DNA of 64,000 bases, taken from NCBI GenBank assembly GCA_051294375.1, contig CM119263.1:1162550-1226549 (forward strand), in the 5' to 3' direction. The stretch is from Paraspadella gotoi (taxonomy: Eukaryota > Chaetognatha). A model generated the notes under the pieces. That model worked only from the letters and a program-made list of their open reading frames with translations, was not told where the DNA came from and did no database searches. This document shows positions 46,101 to 58,484 of the stretch, one piece after another (within the stretch, counting starts at the first letter, position 1; each line of letters begins with the position of its first letter). The translations under genes were made by a program, and so were the position numbers.

Positions 46101-49100
46101 GTAAATAGTTGTATGTTTGCCACGAATATGAATATTTCCCTATTGCTGGTCATTAAGAAATACCCCAATTCTAATCCAACCCGTTCTACTAAAATTTGAT
46201 CCTTATCAAGCCTTTCATAAAATTTAATTCATGTACATGTAGTATTAGTAATCATGAGATAACTTTGTTACAGGCATCACAAGATTGTTAGGCGACGGTG
46301 CTTTTTTGGCTTGCTATCCTCTCCACGAGGTATATCCATTTTTAAATTCCCATATTTAGGTACGTTTTGCAATTCTTAGCCATGTTGATATTTTTCTTGA
46401 AGGGAGGCTTCTCGCCTCACGATGCGCCGAACGACAGAAAACGACTGTACAACCACTGGGCTCGATGGGGAGCAGCCTTCAAGTTGCAGCCTCTCGATTA
46501 CGTTAGGTATGTACGTTTTTATTACATTAAAAGCATCGCAGTAGATGGATAACCATTGTTTATTTTTAATAAGTAATATTCTATAGGGATTACTACGGGG
46601 AGAGAATCGCTCTCTACTTTGCCTGGCTCCAATTCTACACGTTAATGTTGGTCCCCGTCTCTTTTGTTGGTTTGGCAATATTCATCTACGGTATATCGCT
46701 GTGGAACAAGGACCCTATCTCCAGAGACATCTGCAATAAATCTCTTGGGATCGTTATGTAAGATCATTGATTATTTAATTATTTAATCAAACACACGATT
46801 TTAACTTGTAAACATATTTTCTTTTGGAAATAAAGGTGTCCACTTTGCGATAAGCTATGTGATTTCTGGTATTTATCATCCGCCTGCAAAATGGCCAAAA
46901 TAGCCAGAGTCGTCGACAATGGAGCCACAGTATTTTATGCTATTATCATGTCCTTATGGGGTAAGTATAACTATAAAATGTAAGAGAAAACCGTCTTCAC
47001 CTCACCTTGAATGAAGTTGGCGATAATCTAGACTAATCTGCTTTACTTTTACTTATATAGCGACTCTTTTCTTGGAATTTTGGAAACGCAAACAATTCGA
47101 ATATAAGTTCAGATGGCACCAAGCGCACATGCTGGAGGAAGAAGTAAGCATTAAACTTTGAGAAGTAAAATACTCCAAAATTGATATAATATATACTGTA
47201 AAAAACCGTTTACTATGTAGGTATGGTTGCCTCGATTATTTAAAAGCACGGTAATAGTATTTTTTTTGTGTCAAAACGTTATTTCAGTTTTTATATTCTG
47301 GTGATCAGATCCGTATTTTGTTGTTTTTGGGTAAAAAAATTAAATAAAGCTGAATTTGTGAAATTGTGAATGTGTGACGGACGCTTTTCATCTGGACTTG
47401 CCAGGAATCTCCTCGACCTGAATACCTCAACAAACTGGCGAACGTTCGCTTCGAACGAGTGAACAAAGTGACGGGCGTCAAGGAAAAGTATTTTCCCTTT
47501 TGGCGAAAACGAGTCCCCGTCTTTCTTTTCTCAGGATCTTCGTCGTTTTCATGGTGAGAAAATATGAGTCGTTTCTAAATCTCATTCCTCACTAAAAAAA
47601 AAAAATCACAATTTTCGTGACAGATTTTGCTGGCGATTTTAACGGTAGTGGGCGTGATCCTTTATCGCTTGTCTCTCCGGGTCACCATAGCAACCATCGG
47701 CAATGACGTCATCTCGAAAAACTCTTCCCTCATCGTCGCCTGCACAGCGGCGTCCATTAATCTCTGCATCATTTTCTGCTCAATTTCGTGAGTTTTTTTC
47801 TTCATTTCCTCATTTAAGAAAGCCAGGGTAGTTGGTTAAGAAGGTTTTATCAAAAAGGATATTATAACTTATAATATAAGAAATCGGCAATCATATCGTT
47901 AAATCGTTTTGATCCTCAGTTTCTTTTTATTCTCACTCCTATCTTCAGCCTCGAGTTAAGATTTATCGTTTACGATTCGCAGATTTATCGTTCCATGGCT
48001 GAAAAACTGACAGAGATGGAGTGCTTCCGCACTCAGACGAACACGATGCTTCTTTGAATCTCAAAATATATCTGCTTCAGGTTAGACTTGGAAAAGTGAT
48101 TTCGTGAATGTAAAAATTTATATTTAAATGTTGTTTTTTTTCAGTTCGTCAATTATTACTCTAGTATTATTTTACATCGCCTTCTTCAAAGGAAAGTTTC
48201 CCGGTCGCCGGGTCAATATACTCGCATATTTGGTTTCCGCCAAGAAGAGGTGAGTTTCGATTTTGCTTATAATTAGTTATAATTTAAGTTTAATTTAAAT
48301 TAAATTTTAATATCTCTAATTGCAGTGTGACGTCGGCGGATGCCTGACTGAATTGACGATTCAGTTGGCCATCATTATGATTGGCAAAAATCTAATCAAA
48401 GGGACGTTGCAGGAAATTATACTTGTGTAAGTCTAATCCTCATTTGATAAATAATACTTTAATAAGAAATAAATAATAGAATAATAAATAATTTCTTTTC
48501 GAAAGATATTTAAAGAATGACTTTTCTTAATCTCAACATGCTGACGCTAATGATTAGTAAACGAAGGTATAAACCTTTCTGACGCCAGAATCGTTCAACC
48601 TTGGATTAAATTTTAAATCTTTAGTTTTAATATTGTTAGTATTTATTGTTATCAGTAATAACATTTTGTTCGCTCATGTCGTTTTATTTGTTTATTTTTC
48701 CGATTTTTGAAATTGGGAGGGATGTAATCTAAGTGTAGTTGCTAGTGAAGCATGTATTCTTGACTTTTTTAATATATATTGTTAAATATAACCCTGCATG
48801 AATTTTTTCCCCCTAAATTAAGTAGTTATTTTCAATCATCCTTCCTCATTATCATTTGTCAAGTGTTGAACCCTGACGTTGCTATTTTGTTTTCCCTCCC
48901 AGAAAAATCTGGAAGTGGTTGACGAGCCGCATGGCGGCGATCAAGGATAAAGTCGGCGAAGAAAAGCAAACTAAATCCGAAAAAAAGAACATGACGAGTT
49001 GGGAGAAAGATTTCCGGTTGGCGCCGCTTGGAACGACCGGCTTCGTGTTCGACGAGTACCTAGAGATGGGTACGAATTTCGTTTTTGCTCATTAATTAAT

Positions 49101-51416
49101 TATTAAATATAATTAAAATGCCTTTGACACGACGTCCAGTGATACAATACGGGTTCATCACCATCTTCGTGACCTCGTTCCCATTGGCGCCTCTCTTCGC
49201 TCTCCTTAACAACGTGATGGAGATTCGCGTTGACAGCAGCAAACTTCTCTGCGACATGAGGAGACCCTTTTCGGTCCCGGCAAGAAATATCGGTGTGGGA
49301 AAAATGGAGGCAGTCAGAGGAATGAGTCACTTTTTACAAATTGTTAATTTAACTGGAAATTTAAATCATTCCCAAGACCATTAGCGCGATGTTTGGGATA
49401 AAATTCAGAAAAAATATTTCTATCCTTGCAGTAAATTTATTATTGCATTAATTTCATCATAATATCTTCCGTAAAGTGATGAAACGGCCTCGTCCAAACT
49501 CATCATCGTTCGAAACTTTTTTACTTTCCCGTTCACGCCAGGCATCTGGTACGACGTGCTAGAACGCTGACATCTCTGTCGGTGCTGACGAACGGCTGCA
49601 TCATCGCCTTCACGACGGACTTCATCCCGCGGTGGGTCTACCGCAACAGCCACAATATGACTCTGGAGGGATACCTGGAGAACAGCCTCAGCGCCTTCAA
49701 CACCTCGGGTTAATCATCCTTTAAAATATGACAATTAATTATGTATTATGTAATTATAATCTTATTACGTACTGTTTTCAAAATGACTTCAAAAAATCTT
49801 TATTCACCCTCCCCCCTATCCCCATTCATAGATTTCACCAACAGAACGCGGCCTGACGACATGTCCCTCAACGGCAGCGTTCCTTCGGTCTGCATGTACC
49901 GCGACTTCCGTAATCCGCCCGGTCACCCGCATCAGTACGAACTCTCGACGACCTATTGGCACGTCTACGCGGCAAAATTCATCTTCGTTGTTCTCTTCCA
50001 GGTTGGATCGCTTGGTATTTATTTATTGTTGTTCTTGCGCTACCTAGTGTTAAGTACTGTGTATTCAGTTAAGTACATGGTATACAGTTTAATATTAATA
50101 AATTAATGCACAACATCGAAAAACTTCCATTGAAGTTTCATATTTGTCGTCCACTGCATGTGCGTTTGAATCCAACTCCCCTCATCCCCCCATCAACTTG
50201 TCCAGAATGTCGTGATGTGGACGAAGAACGTGATCGCCTGGTCGATCCCCGACATGCCCAAGTTCCTCCGTCGCCTGATGCAGAGGGAGAACTACATCAC
50301 CAACGAGGTCATCATGCACCACGAGTTGGAGCGGGCCAGGAAAGTCGGAGGTGAGTTCGAAACGGGCAAATCTCGATTTAAGCGCGAAAATATTCAATGA
50401 ATATTCGATGAACAAGTGAACATCGACCGAAAAAGAGTTGAGCAAATTTTCATCATTTTATTTTTGTGTTGCTTTTTGTCCGCTATCAACCCTTTGAAAC
50501 CCTTTTCCTTGTCGTCCTCTCTTTCGTCGTCTTCGTCCTCTTCGTCTTCGTCCTCTTCGTCTTCGTCCTCTTTGTCGTTTTCGTCCTCTTCGTCGTCTTC
50601 GTCCTCTTTGTCTACTTCGTCTTCTTCCTCTTCATCTTTGTATTTGACTTTGTCTTCTTCATCGTCCTCATCTTCTTCATCTTCGTCCTCTTTGTATTTG
50701 ACTGTTTTCTTCGTCCTCTTCGTCGTATTTATCCTCTTCCTCGTCTTCTTCTTCATCCTCTTCCTCGTCTTCTTCTTCATCCTCTTCTCGTCTTCTTTCT
50801 CATCCTCGTCTTCTTCTTCATTTTCGTCTTCATCCTCTTCTCGTCTTCTTCATCTTCGTCTTCACCTCTTCCTCGTCTTCTTCTTCATCCTCTTCCTCGT
50901 CTTCTTCTTCATCTCGTCTTCATCCTCTTCGTCATCTTCGTCTCTCCAGAAATGGCCTTCAGCGCCAAACTTCTTTTCCATCACGACGCGCCGAGTCCTT
51001 CTCCCTTCACTCGGCGTCGCGGTAACCTTGATAGAGCGGCGCCACTCGACGCCGAGGACACATCTCCAACGCCGAAACCGGCGTCGGACCAGTTCAAGCC
51101 GGCGTCTAATTCAGCGCCGAGTCCAGAGCGGCGTCGTCAAGCGTTTCCCTCGGCGCCGCCAATCGAGGATGAGATTCTTCCTCGACACGATGTGGGGAGA
51201 CTCTTGACGGAACCCAATTTGGAACCAGCGCCGCAGCAACTAGAAATGCAGCAGATACCTCAGGAACCTCTTTTGCAAATGCAGCAGATGACGCCCGAGC
51301 AGCAGCAGCAGCCACCTCCCAATGCCGAAGATATTCCATTGATGCATCGTCGTAGTTATCAAGACTTGATTGGCATTTCGATGCCGAATAACTACGGGTG
51401 GCGGATAGAGGATTGA
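43117..51416 (+). CDS. Anoctamin (TMEM16) family membrane protein
   Basis: Anoctamins are dimeric ten-helix proteins acting as Ca-activated chloride channels and/or lipid scramblases. Exons: 43117-43210, 43304-43344, 43436-43477, 43813-43983, 44078-44173, 45034-45135, 45270-45311, 45445-45602, 45682-45800, 46274-46329, 46403-46506, 46587-46757, 46836-46960, 47061-47143, 47405-47553, 47624-47787, 47949-48080, 48145-48249, 48326-48426, 48903-49069, 49140-49292, 49542-49708, 49832-50001, 50206-50350, 50950-51416; about 1,108 residues. Cytoplasmic dimerisation region: [49 protein letters not shown]. First helix follows [12 protein letters not shown] (about residue 345). Pore-region marks: [37 protein letters not shown]. 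The C-terminal exon is Pro/Gln-rich. Frame breaks of one base occur near 47536, 48036, 48160, 48326 and 49561. Which subfamily, and channel versus scramblase, is undecided. Confidence 0.9.
47221..47250 (+). other. Possible 30-nt cassette microexon of the anoctamin
   Basis: Between exons 47061-47143 and 47405-47553 lies 'tatgtag' then a 30-nt open segment encoding [10 protein letters not shown], then a gtaata donor. Both neighbours meet in phase 0 and 30 is a multiple of three, so it could be included or skipped without shifting the frame. Confidence 0.35.
50440..50949 (+). repeat. Long pyrimidine-rich (CTTCGTC)-type repeat in the last anoctamin intron
   Basis: About 450 bases of TCTTCG/TCCTC units run up to the acceptor of exon 50950-51416. 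It acts as a very long polypyrimidine tract. Large Ser-rich and Phe/Val-rich frames across it are repeat artefacts, although one continues into the true last exon. Confidence 0.8.
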
Positions 51417-51965
51417 ACTTTCGTCACTACGGGAGTGAATTAAAGGATTACGTTTGGAGAATAGATGAAAAAGTGGGGAAAAAGCAAAAGAGTGGCGGAA
51501 AAAATAGAGAATAACTACTCATAAATAGTAAATAAATAAATTCGTCGAGGTCAAGTTTGTGTCACCAAATTAAAATTTTAATCAAGTAGGTTCATCTATG
51601 TCTATGACTGAGTTTTACTAATTTAAAGAGTTGTTTGTATATATGCTTTAACGTACTTTGCATGTCCGTCGACATGTTTGACTCAATTTGTAAAAGGCGT
51701 TTGGATTCAAAACTTTTGCCGTGAAAGAAAACTTCTGAGCTCGAAAGATGAGCAAACAAATTTTGCGTTCTGCTTAGAAATAAATTAAATCGCTTTTGCC
51801 GTTAATTTTCAAATTATCAGACTTAATTTCTTTGTTCCATCCCATTGTTCTTTGCCAGATCCCGAAATCCTCTCTTGCCTTTGCACCATCCACTAGCCCA
51901 TACCTCCCTACCAACTCTTTAAACCTGACCAATACCATATGCCCAATACACCTAACCCATCCCAG

Positions 51966-52186
51966 AGAGCGGGCGTATCTTCGAGAACCTGATGCGTCGA
52001 TCCAAGTTGACGCCGATCAAAGACGAGGACGAGACGACCGAGGACGGCGCCGCTTCAGACGACGCAGCGCAGGGTGAGGGCGGCGCCGCAGCCTCGCTCG
52101 TCGGCGCCCGCTCCTTCGACGCTTCCTGCCGCCAAGAGGGGGAAGAGGAAGAGGATCCGAGTCTAAGGAAGCGGAAGGAAAATTAG
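51966..52186 (+). CDS. Alternative last exon of the anoctamin
   Basis: After acceptor 'ccatcccag' at 51965, the reading ESGRIFENLMRRSKLTPI continues in exactly the phase left by exon 50206-50350 and runs to a TAG at 52184-52186, giving 72 residues rich in Asp/Glu, Ala and Lys/Arg. Splicing 50350 to 51966 would skip the Pro/Gln-rich exon and give a protein of about 1,025 residues with a different cytoplasmic tail. The clean open frame and codon style support it. A (GGAC)n run follows the stop. Confidence 0.55.
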
Positions 52187-54722
52187 GCAAAGGATCGACC
52201 CATGAGCGTCGCTTGAAACGGACGGACGGACGGACGGACATTGACATAGTGAACCTTCAGCCAAATGCCTAGGTCTTTGCAATCGATTATGAAATGAAAG
52301 TCAGCTTAGTAAGTAATACAATATAAATATAAAATGAGTTTTCGACATCGTATTGGAAAAAGCTCATTTTGACGATTTGTAAGTGATCGTTCTGTTGGGT
52401 GGCTGTTTTTGCCTAAAATTCCTTTATTGTAAGGACAAATTTTAATAATTTTACATGTTTGCAATCAGTTTCAGCACAAAAAAAAAGACATTAGTTTACT
52501 CCTTGCTTGCCCCCTGCCTCGTCGTTTCCTACAATTACTCTTTAATTTATACGTTTTTATTCGCTTTCAATGTATATTTTTGATATTGCGAAACATCGAC
52601 AAATTAAGCTTTTTTAACTCAACACTCATTCAAGGTGGCCATAATAATATAGATGCTTTAAATAATTGAAATAAAAAAGATTTAAAATCCAACCATTGTG
52701 CAGGTCGATGAGTTATAATTAATGACCAATGATTAGCTCTCTCTCAATCTCATATATGTTTATTGTTATTCGTTTTAGAAGATGCAATCAACCTTACGTG
52801 ACTTGACTCCCATCACTTGACAGTTGACAGTGAATTTCCAGTCATAGTTATTTAAATTTTGCGCCCATTTTTAGCAGCTTTCCGTTGTATTATTTGACTA
52901 CAAACAATTTTATATTGTTCGTGCTGCATTACTCGACCCTTTTTTCGAATAGTTCCCTTTTGTATTTATTATCTTCATGATTGTTAGCTATTGTGTCTTT
53001 TCCAAACGAATAGAAAAAATAAAAGTGAAATAAAAAAATAGTCTGCGCGAAAGAATTTATTTGTTTTGACCTTTGTCCAATTTTCTTTTTAATATTACTA
53101 CTAAAGAATACAATATTGCTGATTCAGCTGATTTCAAAAAATCCTTACTTCATTTAGGCTGCAAGTGACTCAGATTTGTTATGAACTAACATCGAAAGCA
53201 AAACTTTGTTTCCCTTATCTCCTACCCACGACCCACTCCCTAAAAGAAAAGGCTGTGATTCACTTCCACAAGGCACGAAATAACCTCAGCTTAAGACCCG
53301 AAAAATAACTTCACGCATGACCTTTTTAGGCTCTCGAGTCTTGAGGTTGGCAACGATAGAAAAACTTTTCCAGTGTTTATTGTCGTAAAAAAAACACATT
53401 TTATTTCCGTATGTCTATAATATACATATTCTTGATAAATAATAAATAAGCCTTGTGATATCGTTATCCCATGGCGTTTTCATTATTTACAAAATGTAAT
53501 CCGACGAAGGACATAAATTTCCATATATGGTCTCGTCGCTAAGAAAGGAAATTTAAATGCCAGCCGCCGCTTGTTCCATCTGTTGGGCGAATTGCATTTG
53601 GCAATTGAGAAATCACTCTGAATTCGTTCTTTCAAAGATTTTTCGCTGCTGAAGGCAGCCACCCCAAATTTTCGTCTTGTTCAGGAAAAACCCAATCGGC
53701 TTAGTAAGTTCATTATTTATTTCTGCTAAGAAAACTAATTGTGATGATATGTACAAAGTTCCCCAAATCTATAGGGTTCTTCATAGTATCAGTCAGCAAA
53801 AATTGTAATGCCAATCTAATTGGTTACGAAAGAAATTCGTTCCTTCCATTTTCTTTTATATTCGTAATAATTCTGCAATGAACTTCCTTTTCTGCTGTCA
53901 GTGGCTCAGATTTATTATCCTCTGAAAAAACCCAAATTGCAAATGGCAATCGGAATAAAGCAAGCAATAAAAGATGAATGACTAATCTAGGAGATCAACG
54001 TCTTTGAGGTCAGTTTGTTCGCTGCCCTTGTCACTTGTCACTGATTCTGGTTTCATCAATCTTCGATGGCAACTAAGTCATATCAGCTTCCATTCCAGAT
54101 ATATGTAAATAAATAAATAAATTCTTATTTAAAGATCTTTTTTTTTTCTGTCACCAACTTTACAACGAATTAAGTTTTTACTAGACGTTTCACCTCCTAT
54201 TCTTTTTCCCGCCTGTGTAAGATTTCGGGCACAAGTCTTCGTATCACGCCGTCCGCTCGTATATTGTTCGCCCGCGACGTTTCCAACGGTCGACGTCACC
54301 AGTTGACCGAACGAGTCGGGGCGTGAACCTTTTTTGTGATTACGTGATCCCGTTTAGTCAAGCGAAAGTGGAAGCCGACCGCGGAGCACGTGATGCTAGT
54401 TTATATAGAAATGAAATGAATGAGGCGACTTACCATTGGCCCTACCCAGTTTGAGTCGCTGGATCAAAGATTAAAATAAATTATAAGATAAGGAAAACTA
54501 TTCTACCAACGTTAAAAACTTTTTGATATTCTTAACAAAATAATTAAGTTGGATTTGTTGGCGACTCCTATAATATTTCGCTCACTTTAAGTTGGTCATT
54601 TGAACGCTCAGATTTTTCTTTCATCAAACGACATAAAAGGCGCTTGAACTCAGCGACAACTGAGGGATCATGTGCCATGTTGGTCGACCATCGACCTTTC
54701 CAGAATCTTCTCCGTCTCTCTC
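52187..54722. other. No gene seen
   Basis: AT-rich sequence after the anoctamin. A CpG-richer block with 'tttatataga' lies at 54240-54420 and could be a promoter, but no exon follows that I can recognise. A short minus-strand segment at 53567-53650 was considered and not accepted. Confidence 0.45.
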
Positions 54723-55451
54723 NNNNNNNNNNNNNNNNNNNNNNNNNNNNNNNNNNNNNNNNNNNNNNNNNNNNNNNNNNNNNNNNNNNNNNNNNNNNNN
54801 NNNNNNNNNNNNNNNNNNNNNNNNNNNNNNNNNNNNNNNNNNNNNNNNNNNNNNNNNNNNNNNNNNNNNNNNNNNNNNNNNNNNNNNNNNNNNNNNNNNN
54901 NNNNNNNNNNNNNNNNNNNNNNNNNNNNNNNNNNTCTTCCTGCGTCTTCCAAAGGATCCTTGTTTTTGTTGTTAATGAAATTAATTTATTATTTTATTAA
55001 TTTATTCTCCAAAAAAAAGAAAATAACAATTTGATTCTAAGCCTAACGAGACAATCGGAGAAACAGTTGAGGGACGACCGAGGACAAGTTGGTTTCCATC
55101 ATCNNNNNNNNNNNNNNNNNNNNNNNNNNNNNNNNNNNNNNNNNNNNNNNNNNNNNNNNNNNNNNNNNNNNNNNNNNNNNNNNNNNNNNNNNNNNNNNNN
55201 NNNNNNNNNNNNNNNNNNNNNNNNNNNNNNNNNNNNNNNNNNNNNNNNNNNNNNNNNNNNNNNNNNNNNNNNNNNNNNNNNNNNNNNNNNNNNNNNNNNN
55301 NNNNNNNNNNNNNNNNNNNNNNNNNNNNNNNNNNNNNNNNNNNNNNNNNNNNNNNNNNNNNNNNNNNNNNNNNNNNNNNNNNNNNNNNNNNNNNNNNNNN
55401 NNNNNNNNNNNNNNNNNNNNNNNNNNNNNNNNNNNNNNNNNNNNNNNNNNN
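54723..55451. other. Two assembly gaps
   Basis: Runs of N at 54723-54934 and 55104-55451, the first next to a CT tract and the second next to a GGC run. About 170 readable bases lie between them. Confidence 0.9.
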
Positions 55452-55676
55452 GGCGGCGGCGGCATTTTCCGTCGCTACGGCTTTCGCGGCGCGGCCTCTG
55501 GCATTCCTTGTCCCGCAAACTGCGACGCTGTGTATCCGGCCATATCACGGCCCTGTCATTTCCCGGCACCGTCGTCTCCGGCGTCGCATTTTCCTGCGCT
55601 GCCATTTCCGGCGTCGTCTTTCTCGGCGCCACTATTTCCGGCGTCCCTGGCTGCCAACAACAGATGCCGGGCATAA
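55452..55676 (-). repeat. GC-rich repeat of about 30-base units
   Basis: On the minus strand, units built on ACGCCGGAAAT recur about three times at roughly 27-33-base spacing, giving a frame with repeated TPE (TPEIVAPRK, TPEMAAQEN, TPETTVPGN). The frame is open and could be a coding repeat, but the rest of any gene is in the gap, so I call only a repeat. Confidence 0.45.
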
Positions 55677-55699
55677 ACTTCCTCTTTTTTTCGCTCTAA

Positions 55700-58448
55700 C
55701 GCCCTCTGGTTGTTGTTGTTGTTGTTTGTGTCGCTTTTAAGAAAAAAGAGAGAAGGCGGAAATGACGCAGTTAGAATAACTATTATACTATTAACTATTA
55801 TTATTTATTGTTTGTTATTAATTTTTGTTTCGCTTATTGTTATTTCTTTGTTTTTTCTTGTGACATTGAATTGCATGAAGTTAGAATAGAATACCTGAAT
55901 ACCATTAAACAATTTTAATAAGGGGCAGCGAAATATTCTTAAAAATGTTTTTTTTCAATAATTTAAAATCTTGAAGTTGAACTTATAATTTTTATTTTAT
56001 TTTATTTCACAAGCACCGACGTCAAAATGTCTTTTTTTGTTTTAAACCATCGTAATTATTTTTTATATAACCATTAAAATTGTTGAATGAATTTTTTTCA
56101 TGTTTTACAAGCAACTTTAACGCTAAGAATTCACAAACAATTTATATTCCATGAACTGAGAACCGAATTCCTTGGTGTTGTGATCACTGTCGTCGTCGTC
56201 CTTATTGTTGTTGTTATCCCTGTCGTCGTCGTCGTCGTCCAAAATCGAATTAAATAATTTAATAAAAGCGAAGGAACCGGAAAAACTCTTCCGCCCTCGT
56301 ACATCGTACATCGTACATCGTAACAATCTATCCTTTATTTTATTGTTAACTCTTTCTTCCTCAATTTTTCTTCTATCTTTCTCTTCCTCCCCGCCAACCC
56401 TCCTCCCTACAGCCATCCCCTTTCCCGCCTCAATTCTAAAACTTCTCTCAAAATTTCTCAGAAAATGACAACTGGCTGCGGGTCTCCGGAGTGAATCGCA
56501 ACCACTCGAGTGACTTCCCTTTAAACGCCATGTTGCGCATGCGCAGATTCGCCCGCCTGCGTTTTCAAGAGCGGTGGCCGCCAAGGGTCGAACGGTAGAT
56601 CGGGAATGGAAGCAGCTGCGGAGGATGCGGCGATGCGGCGTGCGCGGCGGTTGCGGCAGTGCAGCGGATATACTGCGATGCTGCGACAGATAAGCCAAGC
56701 TTAACGTTGGAAAAAAAAAAGCGTAGAGACGCAAACGGCGTCTGTTTGAAAGCGGAAATGGCACGCGGTCCACTTGGCCCTAAGCGTCGCAGCTTGGCAC
56801 AAATTTGGCTATATGTTTGGCTTACATCGTGTTTTAGAAAATTATAAAAAAGACCAAAATATCAGTATATCAATATCAATATCGTTATAGGTGAAGTGTG
56901 TGTGAGAGAATCTTGATTGAAAGTTTACAAAGGTCCTGATATTTTATTATCTTGTAAAATGGATGAAAGCCTCAACCCATCGATAGGCTATCGCAAGTTG
57001 GGAGACAATATAACCTTTTTATTGAATAAATTATATGAATTAAATCAAATGAATAAACAAATTTTATTATTGGTAAGTATTATTGAGATTAAAACATTCA
57101 TTTATCAAATAAACAATGACGGTATAGTATAATATTGTTTGCGCTGCCTCTGCTTTCAGACTTATTTTACAAATGGCGACGATCGAGGTTTCAAAAGTTG
57201 TTTAATTATCGAAGTTAAAAACAGGCGAGGATATAAAAGCATTTCCAAATTATTCGTAAACAATCCAAATAAGCATTAAAATTTGGTTAAAAGGTAAATA
57301 AACGGTCTTAAAACCGTTTCGACGTCGTAATCTTTGAGGCAACTGAAGAATTTACAAAATTCCAAATCAAACGTTATCTAAAATAACCCAGATTGCCTCG
57401 GCCAACCCTTTTTCCCTCTTCTTCAATTATCCGTCGTCGCGACTCCCGATTGCGAATTTGGGAAACTTGAACAAAGATATTTTCATTCCCAATCATCGGA
57501 CGTTGAGCCGTCTCCCCCTACGGCGACGCTCGCCATCGCCGATACAAATATATTATAGTAATATAGAGTAGTATAATACAATACTATAGTATATAATATA
57601 ATGATATATATTAAGGTAATAATAATAATAATAATATGATAATAATATAATAAGAGTGTAATATAGTATACTATATAATACGTAGCTTGACACTCCAGGC
57701 TAGAAAGAGACCCCGACTATTAATTCCAAAGGTCTCTTTGCTTTTCGGATTCTCGTGTCTGAGAAATTGAATGTTCGCCTGACTCAATTCCAGAAAACTC
57801 GTTCCTTTTTTGACTTCGACGATCGAGTTGAGTTGAGTTGAGTCTCCTGCAGTCTCCTGAATGTCTCCTGCAGTCCTGAACTCGAGATGAACTCACCTCG
57901 TCTAAAGAACATCGGCTTTTTAAAGACGCGACTTTTAATTAATTTAATTAAATTAATTTTAATTAATTGAATTTTTATGTTTGATGACGAAGAGAAACAT
58001 GGAAAAGACGATTTACCTCAATTGTTGTCAAAAAAAAGTCATTTTTTCTCTTTTAATATTTTCAGATTTTTTTGTATTTTTGCATTTGTAAATATTATTT
58101 TTACTTCGTTATTTTTAAAAAAAAAAAACATACTTCGTGGCGGATATATTTTCTAAAACTAAATGACTAATTTAATACGAAATATTTTAACTATAAAGTA
58201 TACGGACAGATACGTATTAATTATGAACAGATAAACGTGAGGAATATGGCATCTGTTTGATAATAAAAATAAAACAATAAAACAAGCTTTATTTAATTTG
58301 ACTGAAACTCGAAAACTTTTGACGAAGTCTTTCCTCTTTCTAAAACAACACTTTAGCCAAAATAACTAGTTTCACATAATAAATTATCTCGCTCATCAAA
58401 TCGCGCCACCTCACGGACTGAAAAGACGTCGTCCTCCTTCCCAGTAGA
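55700..58448. other. No supportable gene
   Basis: AT-rich sequence with GAC-type repeats (56190-56250), a CpG-rich block (56460-56780) with GCGATGCGG-like repetition, TA-rich microsatellite (57545-57680) and (GAGTT)n with repeated 'gtctcctgcagtc' (57825-57885). Long frames on the minus strand here run through simple repeats. Confidence 0.45.
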
Positions 58449-58484
58449 ATGCGCCACCTGCCGAATATGCGTAACATGCGTTGG

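Noticed and set aside
53567-53650. Short minus-strand segment ending QMQFAQQMEQAAAGI and a stop, behind an acceptor-like sequence
   Set aside because: The frame is closed by a TGA just upstream and no other exon was found, so a gene cannot be supported.
56123-56773. 216-codon minus-strand frame
   Set aside because: Passes through GAC/AAC repeats and a GC-rich repeat block, with no domain pattern.
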